Shown here: piece after piece, positions 31,894-41,870 of the stretch
Numbering within the stretch: position 1 is the stretch's first letter
Layout of the letters: every line of letters starts with the position of its first letter
Assembly: GCA_026168455.1 (NCBI GenBank)
Contig: CM047429.1
Span: 931,501 to 995,500, forward strand
Length of the DNA stretch: 64,000 nucleotides
Source of the DNA: Theocolax elegans
Lineage: Eukaryota > Arthropoda > Insecta > Hymenoptera > Cerocephalidae
Direction: 5' to 3'
Notes under the pieces: generated by a model
Seen by the model: the letters and a program-made list of their open reading frames with translations, nothing else
What the model was told of the DNA's origin: nothing
The model's database searches: none
Position numbers and translations under genes: made by a program

Positions 31894-31915
31894 ACTCCCC
31901 CCCCCCCACCAAACC
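31894..31915 (-). other. Polypurine tract of gypsy element 1
   Basis: On the minus strand TTTGGTGG then a long G-run and AG abut the 3' LTR. This is the expected primer for plus-strand DNA synthesis; element 2 has the same TTTGGTGGGGGGAG at 51501-51514. Confidence 0.85.
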
Positions 31916-32762
31916 GAAATTACGCGGAAGTCGTAATTTCAATAAAATGCAGACATTAATGCTAAGCTAAAAAAAAAATATAACAAATGCTGCTAATTAC
32001 TATTTTGCTTAAAATTTTTCTATGCTTATGATGCTAAAGTTAGTGGGGGTAATTACGCTTGTTTACTTAAAACTATGCAAATAGCCTGCGCTATTTGTAC
32101 GGGGTATAAGTGTATAGTCTCCTTGACTAGCTGCTTGGCTGGACATCTGTGTATGTATACGCGCTGTATGGTATATAACTTTTTAGCTGCTTTTAAATAA
32201 TTTAAAATTACTTAATATATAACGACGACTGGCCCCAATACATAAAATATACATAATAATATAGAATATTCGCATTTGTTTGAGAGCTCTATCCCTACTC
32301 GCGATACTCTCATACCTCATACTTACATGATGGCAATCATACTCATTCTGTTATACAAATTAATATATAATTTAGGAATTAATGAAAAATAATAAAATAT
32401 TAAACATGAAATAATATAAAATATAAAAAGAAAATTAATAAGGTGTGGTGAATTATTACCTTCTGCTGCTTATGAGTTCCTTGCTTTAAACTCTTTCTTT
32501 TACCGATTCATTTAATCATTACATATAATTTAAATTATTTGTTTATTTGCTCTGCTTTATAATCACCACCCTTATTGCTTGGGAAAATTTGTCATTTTGG
32601 GTTGGGGTCTTAATAATTATACTACATGGATTACGTTATATGTAATTTATTCATATAATATATAAAACAAAAAAAAAAATTTTACTCCATTTTTTTTTCT
32701 TTTCTCTTTTACGGGAAGTGTATATGGGAGGATGTTTTATAGGGAGCTGTATGGGAGGGGAT
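31916..32762 (-). other. AT-rich 3' untranslated region of gypsy element 1
   Basis: No frame of note between the accessory frame and the PPT. Confidence 0.6.
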
Positions 32763-33712
32763 TTATTTCCTCCCTCCCATTTTCCTCTGCATCTCCCAAT
32801 AGCCCTCTGCGCAGCGGGGGCAGTTTTTGGAGAAAATTCCCCTCCTCCCGCAGTTCCTGCAGAAAACTGCGTTTGGGGAGGGGCTGTTCCTCCAGCTATG
32901 TCCCAGCCCCCCGCAATTCCAACATCCCGGGCGGCATTCGCTCGGGTCCGGCCGGGACATACGTGCCTCTGCGGGGATGACTCCGCTCGTTGCTGATGCT
33001 GCCCCTACTGCAGCAGACGGCGTAGATCTGCAGGGGGGTTCAATGGGAGGGGGAAGGGTTGTGGGAGGCTGTAAGGGTAGGGACATTAAGGGTGGTAGGG
33101 TTGGGGATGTGGGTGGTTGGGTTTGGGCATTTGTGGGGTTTGGGATATCTAGGGACATTAGGGAAACGGGTTTTGGGGAGGTGGTGGATGGGGGAGCAGG
33201 TAGGGACAAGGGAGCTGTACTGGGTGTGGGTAGGTTGGGCACGGGGCAGGGAGGGGGCATGTTCACGGGCACATGTATATAAGTATACATGCCCGTGGAC
33301 GGGTCAAGGACTGGGCGGGAAATAATTGGTTGGGGAAGGAAGGCTGGGATATAAAGGGAGGGTGGTTGGGATGGCGGTGTGGGAGTGGCTGTAGGGGGCT
33401 GTATGGGGTCACGCTCGTACTGGTGGTGGCTATTGGGGTGAGGGCTGCTACCTCCGTTCTTGGTGCCGCTGGGCGGAAGTCAGGGTTGGCGCATAGGTGG
33501 CGCCCTCCCCTGACGCATCCTCTGGTGCCTGGGCAGGTTGTGCGTTGGCCTGCTCCTGGAGGGGTGTTTGCAGGTTCTTCACCTATATCTAATCTTTCCA
33601 GGCTCCCTTCCAGGTCCTGCCCAGGTCTCCTCAATTCCGTGGGCCGTACGGTAAAACGACCACGGCCTCTGGCCCTTTGCGTCGCTGACGCCGATTTTCC
33701 CGTTCTTTCCAT
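32763..33712 (-). pseudogene. Accessory proline-rich zinc-knuckle frame downstream of pol
   Basis: Two overlapping minus-strand frames (33712-33263 and 33290-32763) together make one protein-like unit joined by a frameshift near 33275. The first part has an Arg-rich start (RARGRGRFTVRP), the middle is very proline-rich, and the end has two knuckle-like motifs: CWNCGGLGHSWRNS, where the fourth Cys is Ser, and CRNCGRRGIFSKNC, where the His is Ile. It sits where env or a third ORF lies in some gypsy elements. It resembles a Gag nucleocapsid tail, so it could be a captured or duplicated gag end or a true third ORF. No membrane segment or signal peptide is seen, which argues against env. Confidence 0.55.
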
Positions 33713-33828
33713 CTAAGGGAAAGCTTATTCTTATTTTCTAATCTTGCTTAAACTTACCCGTTGCTATTATCATTTTGTTCTTTTTTATTTGCCAAAATTT
33801 ACCTATTCAAATTTATTCTTAAATTGCC

Positions 33829-36660
33829 TTAATTAATCTTTCGGGGCCTACCTCGCTTTCTAGGTGGGTTATTGCTACTTGGGTGGTTTTGCTGTATATT
33901 TTGTGCTATTGGACGCTGCGAAGGGGGAGAATGCATTTTAGGTGGGATAACGTTTCTAGGAGGGATATAACGCTTAAGATCATTTACATAGACTTTGACC
34001 CTCCGCTTAGTATCTTCGTCTTCAACAATATAATAATTTGCTGATACAACTTCTACTACTCTCGCGGGGCCTATGTTTATTGGTGCCATTTTTGCTGTAA
34101 AATGATTATCTTTTGACGACAATACCCTAGTGCGTCGACAAACTCGATCGCCGACTTGGTATTGTACCAGTCTACGTCCTTTATTGTAGTGTCTAGCTTG
34201 TCTAGCCACTGCTGTGTCTATATGTCTTCTAACAAGATCATATATTGCTGGAAGTCTATTTAATCTTTCAATCCATGCTGCTGTATTTGGTGCTGGAGGG
34301 GGGTTTGAGGACTCTAGGTGCTTTCGTATAAGGGCTGTTGGGATAGGATTTCTGCCAAAATTTAAAAATGCTGGGCTGTATTTAGTTGTAGAGTGGACGA
34401 CTGTATTGAGAGCGAAGCAGAACTCTCCTAAATGTCGATCCCACTCCCGATGATCTTCCTCAATGAAGCTGTTTATCATCGGTTTTAGGTTCCTATTTAC
34501 CCTTTCTATAGGGTTAGATTGTGCGAAATAGGGCGGAATTAATGACTGTATAATTCCGTACTGCTGTGATTTCTCTGCAACTTGGCGATTGGCAAATTCC
34601 GTTTCATTGTCCGAAATTAGGTATTTGGGACAACCCCATCGGTTAATGACTAACTCATCGAACGCTTGGAGTACGCTTTTTGCGTCGGCTCGTCTCAACG
34701 CTTTCATTTCGACATAACGGGTAAATAAGTCCTCAAAGACTATTATGTACCTGAAACCTTGCTTTGATGGTGGTTTCGGTCCCATTATGTCGACTGCTAC
34801 TACTGTCCAAGGTCCATCTATGTTTCTGCCTTCCACTATTCCTGCTGGAGCCTGCTGATTGCTTTTGTGGGCTTGACACTCTTGACAAGCTCTCACATAA
34901 TTGCAGGTATCATAGTATATACCTGGCCAGTAGTAGTAGGTGGCTAACCTTGCATACGTTTTGTCATTTCCCAAATGACCGGCTTGCGGGGTGTAGTGCG
35001 CTTCATAGAGAGCTTTCTCTCTATCAGCTGCTGGCAGAATTAGTTTCCAAGCATCTAGGTCGGGGACTAATGGGTCTACGAGGGGATTGGGACGGTGTGC
35101 GTATAAAAGGTTGTCTTTTATACATAAGTCAGGGTATTTTTGGGGAGATTTTATTACTGCTTGGATCTTCATTTGGTACCAAGGATCGCTTGTATTAATT
35201 GTGGCTGTAGCTGCTAATGCTGTATCTTCATATGCTCTTGAAAGTGCGTCAGGTACCTTATGGTATGCTCCTTTCCTGTGCACAAATTTAAATTTATAAT
35301 TTTGCAGGATTGTGTTCCATCGAGCCAATCTGCCTGTCAGATCCTTGATGTTGTGAAGCCAGAGAAGGCTGTGGTGGTCTGTTACCACGGTAAATTCTTC
35401 TCCTTGAAGGTAACCTTTTAATCTTTCGATCGACCACAATACTGCCAAACACTCCTTCTCTGTCACCGTATAATTACGTTCCGCTTTACTTAGTGTACGG
35501 CTAACGTAATATATAGGGTGTTCTTCACCATTTATTTCCTGGGTAAGCACACCGGCTATAGCGTAGTCGCTAGCATCGGTTTGGAGGGTAAAGGGGAGGG
35601 AAAAATCGGGTCGGGCTAAAACAGGGGCTTGGGTAAGGGCTAGCTTCATTTTTTCGAATGCATCCTGCTGTTCCTGATGCCATTGCCATCTGACATCCTT
35701 TCGCGTTAAATAGTTTAACGGTGCTCTGTATTCAGCTAATTTCCCAATAAACCTTGAATACCAACCAATTAAGCCAGTAAAGCGTCTGAGTTGCTTTAAA
35801 TTGGTTGGGGCTGGATACTCTAGTATCGGTCGTATCTTATCTACATTTGTTTTGAGGCCATCCTCATTAACAATGTATCCTAGATAAGTTACTTCCGCGC
35901 AACAGAATTCGGACTTTTCTCTAATAATTTGCAAATTTACCTTTATGAGGGCGGTTAGCACTATTCTTAACCATTTTAGGTGTTCCTCAAAGGTTTTGGC
36001 TGTAATTATAATATCGTCCAGATATGCGAATACGTTTGGTTCCCATTCTGGCTTTATAAGCTTGTCCATCATTTTCTGGAATATTGCAGGTGCATTCGAT
36101 AGGCCGTAGGGGACTCGGGTAAACTGAAATAATCCTTTACCGGGGAGTGAAAAGACTGTAATTTCGCGGTTTTCTGGTGCTAGAGGGACTTGGTGGTACG
36201 CTTGACATAAGTCAAGCTTACTTATGTAACGACTTTCTCTCAGCTGATCGAGAATGTCGTCCATGTTCCGCATAGGGTATGCTATTTTCTTGGTTACAGC
36301 ATTAACCTGCCGAAAATCTATGCAAAAGCGGTATTTTCCGTTTGCTTTCGGGACTATGATAGGGCAGCTGCACCACGGGCTTTCTGAAGGTTCTATTATG
36401 CCTTCCTTTGGCATTCTGTCAATTTCCTCGTATCCAGCCTGCAGCATCTTCGGCGAATAACGACGGTTTCGTTGACGAATAGGTTCGGCACCCTGCACAT
36501 CGATTTTGTGGGAATCTAGGTTAGTTACACCTAGCGTTTTTGGTGTTGGGGGAATCATTTCGTTTAATAGCTGCTGTAATCTCCTTTCTTGTTCCGCTGT
36601 AGCTCGTTTCAATCCTCCTATGCTTGCTAAGGCAGGTAAGCAACTCGGATCTTTTTCCAT
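33829..36660 (-). CDS. pol: Pol: reverse transcriptase, RNase H, integrase
   Basis: 943-residue intact frame. RT: PYGLSNAPAIFQ and the catalytic FAYLDDIII (YLDD), with the first Asp in SKLDLCQAYHQVPL. RNase H: LQTDASDYAIAGVL, TEKECLAVLWSIE, VVTDHHSLLWL, PDALSRAY. Integrase zinc-binding HHCC spans EAHYTPQAGHLGNDK to CQECQAHK. The DDE core is visible as VAVDIMGPK, SDNETEF and the Glu of NPIERVNRN. In the second Asp motif the usual DNG is DNE; element 2 keeps DNG, so this is a likely damaging change. A basic C-terminus ends KRGRPRKIN, AT-hook-like. The chosen start is the first Met after the stop separating it from the protease remnant. Confidence 0.92.
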   Translation of the reverse strand: MEKDPSCLPALASIGGLKRATAEQERRLQQLLNEMIPPTPKTLGVTNLDSHKIDVQGAEPIRQRNRRYSPKMLQAGYEEIDRMPKEGIIEPSESPWCSCPIIVPKANGKYRFCIDFRQVNAVTKKIAYPMRNMDDILDQLRESRYISKLDLCQAYHQVPLAPENREITVFSLPGKGLFQFTRVPYGLSNAPAIFQKMMDKLIKPEWEPNVFAYLDDIIITAKTFEEHLKWLRIVLTALIKVNLQIIREKSEFCCAEVTYLGYIVNEDGLKTNVDKIRPILEYPAPTNLKQLRRFTGLIGWYSRFIGKLAEYRAPLNYLTRKDVRWQWHQEQQDAFEKMKLALTQAPVLARPDFSLPFTLQTDASDYAIAGVLTQEINGEEHPIYYVSRTLSKAERNYTVTEKECLAVLWSIERLKGYLQGEEFTVVTDHHSLLWLHNIKDLTGRLARWNTILQNYKFKFVHRKGAYHKVPDALSRAYEDTALAATATINTSDPWYQMKIQAVIKSPQKYPDLCIKDNLLYAHRPNPLVDPLVPDLDAWKLILPAADREKALYEAHYTPQAGHLGNDKTYARLATYYYWPGIYYDTCNYVRACQECQAHKSNQQAPAGIVEGRNIDGPWTVVAVDIMGPKPPSKQGFRYIIVFEDLFTRYVEMKALRRADAKSVLQAFDELVINRWGCPKYLISDNETEFANRQVAEKSQQYGIIQSLIPPYFAQSNPIERVNRNLKPMINSFIEEDHREWDRHLGEFCFALNTVVHSTTKYSPAFLNFGRNPIPTALIRKHLESSNPPPAPNTAAWIERLNRLPAIYDLVRRHIDTAVARQARHYNKGRRLVQYQVGDRVCRRTRVLSSKDNHFTAKMAPINIGPARVVEVVSANYYIVEDEDTKRRVKVYVNDLKRYIPPRNVIPPKMHSPPSQRPIAQNIQQNHPSSNNPPRKRGRPRKIN

Positions 36661-36693
36661 ATGGATAAAAATAATGAATGATACCTTTATCAG

Positions 36694-36810
36694 TCACCAC
36701 GTATCGTTTTCATAGCATATATTCATGTTCGCTTTACGTTTAAAGTCGATACCTAATATGCAGTCATAATGCAAGCCGTCTGCTACCTGAAACGACATTA
36801 TAATAGTTTC
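36694..36810 (-). pseudogene. C-terminal part of the element 1 protease, displaced
   Basis: On the minus strand the frame continues from the duplicated RT into ETIIMSFQVADGLHYDCILG then IDF and stops at 36694. YDCILGIDF is the C-terminal retropepsin motif, so this is the end of the protease split off by the inserted RT duplicate. Confidence 0.75.
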
Positions 36811-37807
36811 ACCATCTATTTCCTGGGTAAGCACACCGGCTATAGCGTAGTCGCTAGCATCGGTTTGGAGGGTAAAGGGGAGGGAAAAATCGGGGCGGGC
36901 TAAAACAGGGGCTTGGGTAAGGGCTAGCTTCATTTTCTCGAATGCATCCTGCTGTTCCTGATGCCATTGCCATCTGACATCCTTTCGCGTTAAATAGTTT
37001 AACGGTGCTCTGTATTCAGCTAATTTCCCAATAAACCTTGAATACCAACCAATTAAGCCAGTAAAGCGTCTGAGTTGCTTTAAATTGGTTGGGGCTGGAT
37101 ACTCTAGTATCGGTCGTATCTTATCTACATTTGTTTTGAGGCCATCCTCATTAACAATGTATCCTAGATAAGTTACTTCCGCGCAACAGAATTCGGACTT
37201 TTCTCTATTAATTTGCAAGTTTACCTTTTTGAGGGCGGTTAGCACTATTCTTAACCATTTTAGGTGTTCCTCAAAGGTTTTGGCTGTAATTATAATATCG
37301 TCCAGATATGCGAATACGTTTGGTTCCCATTCTGGCTTTATAAGCTTGTCCATCATTTTCTGGAAAATCGCAGGTGCATTCGATAGGCCGTAGGGGACTC
37401 GGGTAAACTGAAATAATCCTTTACCGGGAAGTGAAAAGGCTGTAATTTCGCGGCTTTCTGGTGCTAGAGGGACTTGGTGGTAAGCTTGACAAATCAAGCT
37501 TACTATGTAACGACTTTCTCTCAGCTGATCGAGAATGTCGTCCATATTCCGCATAGGGTATGCTATTTTCTTGGTTACAGCATTAACCTGCCGAAAATCT
37601 ATGCAAAAGCGGTATTTTCCGTTTGCTTTCGGGACTATATTGGGCAGCTGCACCACGGGCTTTCTGAAGGTTCTATTATGCCTTCTTTAGCATTCTGTCA
37701 ATTTCCTCGTATCCAGCCTGCAGCATCCTTGGCGAATAACGACGGTTTCGTTGACGAATAGGTTCGGCACCCTGCACATCATTTTGTGGGAATCTAGGTT
37801 AGTTACA
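36811..37807 (-). repeat. Duplicate of the RT region inserted in the protease
   Basis: Matches 35528-36528 over about 1 kb with a constant offset of about 1283 bp and few differences, some of which are small deletions (near 37492, 37638, 37688 and 37779) that break the frame. It carries the whole RT core including YLDD and the start of RNase H. It separates the two halves of the protease gene. Confidence 0.9.
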
Positions 37808-38088
37808 ATGTAGTATATGCCTTGTATTGGTTACTTCTGTACCATCTGCTACTTTAACGGCTGAATTGCTGGATTGTCTAATTTATGCGTAACATTCTAC
37901 TCATTCCTCGCCCAATGAATGAGTGTACCGACCCATCGTCAAGTAAAGCTGTAAGTTTTTGTCCATTTAACTCTATGTAAAGAAATGGCGTGGGTCGATG
38001 CCGGGTATTTGCTGTATTAGGGAATCATTTGCTGCTACTTGGGAGGGTATTGACCCTTTTGGGTGTTTGGGTGAGGAAATACGGGTCT
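37808..38088 (-). pseudogene. N-terminal part of the element 1 protease
   Basis: The minus strand encodes a retropepsin-like YIELNGQKLTALLDDGSVHS motif (near 37970-37915), where the usual D-S/T-G is D-D-G, then a frameshift or stop near 37890 and a continuation (KVADGTEVTNTRHI) running up to the inserted RT copy. Confidence 0.7.
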
Positions 38089-40560
38089 CTATTTCCTCTG
38101 ACTGTAGTTTCCCTGGCTTCTGTTCTTATTGCAGCTGCAGTTTGCGTAATTTGTGCCTTGAGCACCGCAATTACGACAGGTTGCAGGTTCTGGACATTCT
38201 GCTATCCAATGCCCAAGTTTATTACACCTATAGCAAGGCTCTTTGAATTTCCTTGGGTGAATTGGCTTTAGCTCTCCGTAATTTGGTGTGCTGAATTTAT
38301 TTGGCTTGAATTCCTGCTTCTTTGGTGATTCAGCCCTTTGTTCATTTCTTTGTGTTCGCTGCCAATAACTGCTGGATTTATTATTCTTTACAGCTTCGCT
38401 GTACTGCTGCTTCGACTCTTGCTTGGGAGATGCTGTATATTTTCTTGCTGCTTGAGGGCTGTTCTGCTTCAAAGGGTATTGGTGCTGTATTTTCTTTTGT
38501 GGGTGGGTGGCTATGGGTGCTATGGACTTGGGAGGTACTGCAATATCTTCTGTTTGACCTGAGGAGGCTGCTGCTAGTTTACGGCTTTTTGTTTGCATAG
38601 GGTCGATATATGCATATTTCGCTAAGCCGTAATTTTGGATTACTGGTGGAGGTCTGTACGTTTCGTCCATTAAACGTCTTGCTTCCTCCTTTTTACCTAG
38701 TCTCTGCAGCTGTGTAAAACTATCGAAATGATGTCTTTCGATTCTAGTTCTATAACTAGGATGCAGGTTGCGGTATGCTCTATCTAGCTGCTCGGATTGA
38801 GGCATTTGCGGCTTGATTTGATCCAACATACCTCGTAGCTTGGTGAGGTATGTGGAGATATCCTCATTCGGTCCCTGTGTCCGATTTTCAATAGCTTGTT
38901 TCAGCTGGCTCTGCGTTTCCTCAGTCCCATATTGTAGTCTCAGCGCATCTACAAAATCTAGATAATCTTTCCAGCTACTTTTCTCACGTCTAAACCACTC
39001 CCACGCGTCATCATATAACACTGATGGCAACGCTTTAAATATATCCTGAGTTGAGAGACCATAACTTTCTCTACATTCCTCAAGATTCGATAAGAATGCC
39101 TCCGGGTCATTCTTTTTAGCTCCTTTGAATTGGATATGGTGACGCGAGAATATCTGTGCTGTCCTTTTCTCCCGTATAAAGGTAGCATCTTCTAAGCAGG
39201 TTTCGTACGAACGGCTGTATCTGAATGCTGGGTTAAACGTACTTTGCTGTGGCTGTATATGTGGGTTAGCTGGGATTGAGTACGTTTCGTTGCTTTCCTG
39301 GTGCAGTGGCGATCTGCTATTCTGTCTAGTTTGCTGCTCGTTATTTTGCTGATTGCTGTGTATTTCTATTAATTTGCTGTATAATTGCTGCATTTGCTGT
39401 ATTTGCTGCTCCAATCGCCTGAATTGTTCATCGTATTTATTTTCGAGCTCTTTCTCGGTATTTTGCGTTTCTTTTGGAACGTTGGGTTCTGTAACTCCAT
39501 CGTCTTCCCAATGGACACTCTGTACATTCCTATGTACATTGCTCAGCTGTGTGCTGCTTCTGGGGTTATGTCTAATTTCGTGTGCGTGGCTGACTCTTCT
39601 TCCTTGGGTCGCTATTTCGGGTTCTGTATTGCTGTGCAGTGGCGTATTTGCGGGGCTTACCGGTCTGGCTACGAGTGCAATAGGGGAAAAAGGGCTTGTG
39701 CTTACTGGACGAAAAGCTGAGGGTTGGATAGTTTGGGTCGATCTAGGTCGGGTATCTGAATAAATATTGGTACTGTATGTGGTAACTGGAGCTGTATATT
39801 GGGTAAATGGGTTATCTATGAGGTCTGGGTTTGCGGGAGATGAAGGGGCTAATGTGTGGATGGGGTAATAGGAAGTCGAATTTATGCTCAACTGTGTTGT
39901 CGTTAAGCTTGGGACTGTATGCGTTAATTCCATCATTGAATTATCGCATACTGGTGACGGTAGACTCAATCTATATGCTGTAGATTGTGCTTGAGGACGA
40001 TTTTCTGCGCTGCTTCTCCTTAAATTTTCATTATTTAATCGCTGTAAATTTTCTCTCGTGTTGCTGTTTTCCCTTACAGCCGATTGTGTTTCCGATCCGT
40101 ATTCCATTTCCGGTAATGACAACAAATTCTCATTACTTATGGAGATAGGATCTCGGTATTGTCCTCGTGATTGTCCGGTTGGCAATTGAATGTAAAGCAT
40201 CCGTCTTGCTTTACTGCTTCTTTCTGGGGCTGTATCTATAGCGATAGTGGGGATATTTCCTCTTTCCGATTGCGTAAGGGATAAATCTGTATCTATAATC
40301 GGGTTAGCCTCGTCTACTGCTGCATTCCAGTCAGCAGACGATGGTCCGAAATTACGTCTAATTTCGTACCTAGCTAACCTATCTCTAATAATTTTACAAT
40401 CCGAATCTATATTTATTCCGACTTTGCTTGCGTATACCGTGATTCTACCATCACTGGTATTATTAATACTGCGTCCTATTACACCGGCACCTACTGCTGG
40501 TTGTAATACCGATAAATCTTCTCCTAAAATTAAATCAAGGTCATCACCGTTGTGAGACAT
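38089..40560 (-). CDS. gag: Gag polyprotein of gypsy element 1
   Basis: 823-residue intact frame. The N-terminal 100 residues (with IIRDRLARYEIRRNFG) are conserved in element 2. A long Ser/Thr/Pro/Gln-rich linker reaches about residue 400, with a Gln-rich coiled-coil-like stretch near 375-395. The capsid-like domain lies at about residues 450-610 (FIREKRTAQIFSRHHIQFKG, DAWEWFRREKSSWKDYLDF, NRTQGPNEDISTYLTKLRGM). The C-terminus has one full knuckle CYRCNKLGHWIAEC and one incomplete (CRNCGAQGTNYANC). It assembles particles and binds element RNA. The stop precedes the protease remnant. The Gln/Tyr-rich plus-strand frames over it are shadows. Confidence 0.9.
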   Translation of the reverse strand: MSHNGDDLDLILGEDLSVLQPAVGAGVIGRSINNTSDGRITVYASKVGINIDSDCKIIRDRLARYEIRRNFGPSSADWNAAVDEANPIIDTDLSLTQSERGNIPTIAIDTAPERSSKARRMLYIQLPTGQSRGQYRDPISISNENLLSLPEMEYGSETQSAVRENSNTRENLQRLNNENLRRSSAENRPQAQSTAYRLSLPSPVCDNSMMELTHTVPSLTTTQLSINSTSYYPIHTLAPSSPANPDLIDNPFTQYTAPVTTYSTNIYSDTRPRSTQTIQPSAFRPVSTSPFSPIALVARPVSPANTPLHSNTEPEIATQGRRVSHAHEIRHNPRSSTQLSNVHRNVQSVHWEDDGVTEPNVPKETQNTEKELENKYDEQFRRLEQQIQQMQQLYSKLIEIHSNQQNNEQQTRQNSRSPLHQESNETYSIPANPHIQPQQSTFNPAFRYSRSYETCLEDATFIREKRTAQIFSRHHIQFKGAKKNDPEAFLSNLEECRESYGLSTQDIFKALPSVLYDDAWEWFRREKSSWKDYLDFVDALRLQYGTEETQSQLKQAIENRTQGPNEDISTYLTKLRGMLDQIKPQMPQSEQLDRAYRNLHPSYRTRIERHHFDSFTQLQRLGKKEEARRLMDETYRPPPVIQNYGLAKYAYIDPMQTKSRKLAAASSGQTEDIAVPPKSIAPIATHPQKKIQHQYPLKQNSPQAARKYTASPKQESKQQYSEAVKNNKSSSYWQRTQRNEQRAESPKKQEFKPNKFSTPNYGELKPIHPRKFKEPCYRCNKLGHWIAECPEPATCRNCGAQGTNYANCSCNKNRSQGNYSQRK

Positions 40561-41852
40561 TTTGAATTAATTTATTGTTGCTTAATTTATCTTAATAATT
40601 AAATAAATATTATTATTGATAGCTCTTATTAGCTCGATTGCCGTGAAATATCTTAGCTCTTGTTTAATTATACTTAACTTAAATTAAACATGCCAAGCAA
40701 AAATCCAAAAAAAAAAAAAATAAAATACCAATGAAAGAGAGAAAAAAAAATAAACAAGCTTGCTTTATTATCGGCTGGGCAGTATAGCAATTAAATACAG
40801 CGGGAAATATGTATATATATATATATATGGGTTCAATTATTATTTTGAATCTTATACAGCTTATTATTCTGGGAAATTAATATATACAGCTTTTTCTACA
40901 CTCCAAAATATTCCTTAAATATCTAATATTAATAATATTACCATCAATCAGTATTGGGGTAAATGTGCAAGGGACGTGCAAATTAGGCTTATATAAATAA
41001 AATATACACTGGGTTAGGCAGGCAGCAAATAACAATAAACAAAAATTATGCAGTATTATTTTTATAACTATTATTATGGGAAGCAATGAGGGAGAAATTA
41101 AATTTTTTGTTGCAATGGTATAGCAGGTCAAGCAAATTTAATTATTATTATTTATTCAGCTAACAATAAATAACTAGCAAAATGTGTGATTTAATTCACT
41201 AAGCATTAATTGTATATAAACAAGCAGAAAAACCAATTTAATCAAACGTGATAATAGCAAGCACAATATTAAATATCATTAATATGTTATATATAGCCAA
41301 TGAAAATTATAATGCTTAAAAAAAATATTAATAATGCTCAAAGCAGCTTAAATTATTATTATAATTATAAAATGCCAATTTAAAAGAAAATTAATAAAAT
41401 TTTATTTTCTTATTGAAGCACTTACAAAAACAAAAAAATGTCATGAATACTTGGTTAATATAGCTGTATGGGTTAATATTGTTGTATGGGTTAGAAGGAG
41501 AGGGAAAATGAATTATTTATATTTTTTATTAACCAGCGTACCCACAAAAAAAACAACTATACATAAACAAATATGTAAAGCAGTGCAAATAATATATTCA
41601 AAAGAAAAAACTAAATTATATTTTTCGTGCACGTGCTCAATTAATAATTATCAAAATGGCCGACCGGTTCTTCCGGTGTGTGTGCGAGCTTTTCTTAAAG
41701 GAATGGAAGGGCAATATGGCCGCTTATTTGCGTCGCGCTTCGACGCTCACAATATTTTTATTTCCGCCCTTAACTTATAGAGAAAACAACAAAAAGACAA
41801 TGATGCTGTACGCCACTTTAATTATTAAATTAATTAGATCCTTAATAAAACA
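40561..41852 (-). other. 5' leader of gypsy element 1
   Basis: AT-rich, about 1.3 kb between PBS and gag. Two AATATGGCC/AAAATGGCC motifs near 41655 and 41716 resemble YY1-type sites. The plus-strand frame 41451-41780 is not supported as a gene. Confidence 0.5.
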
Positions 41853-41870
41853 AGCCACTTTGGGCGCCAA
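41853..41870 (-). other. Primer-binding site of gypsy element 1
   Basis: Minus strand reads TT then GGCGCCCAAAGTGGC directly after the 5' LTR. TGGCGCC is a usual PBS start. The tRNA used cannot be named with certainty. Confidence 0.65.

Noticed and set aside
33263..33712. Env-like glycoprotein after pol
   Set aside because: No signal peptide, membrane segment or cysteine pattern; the frames are proline-rich with zinc-knuckle remains.
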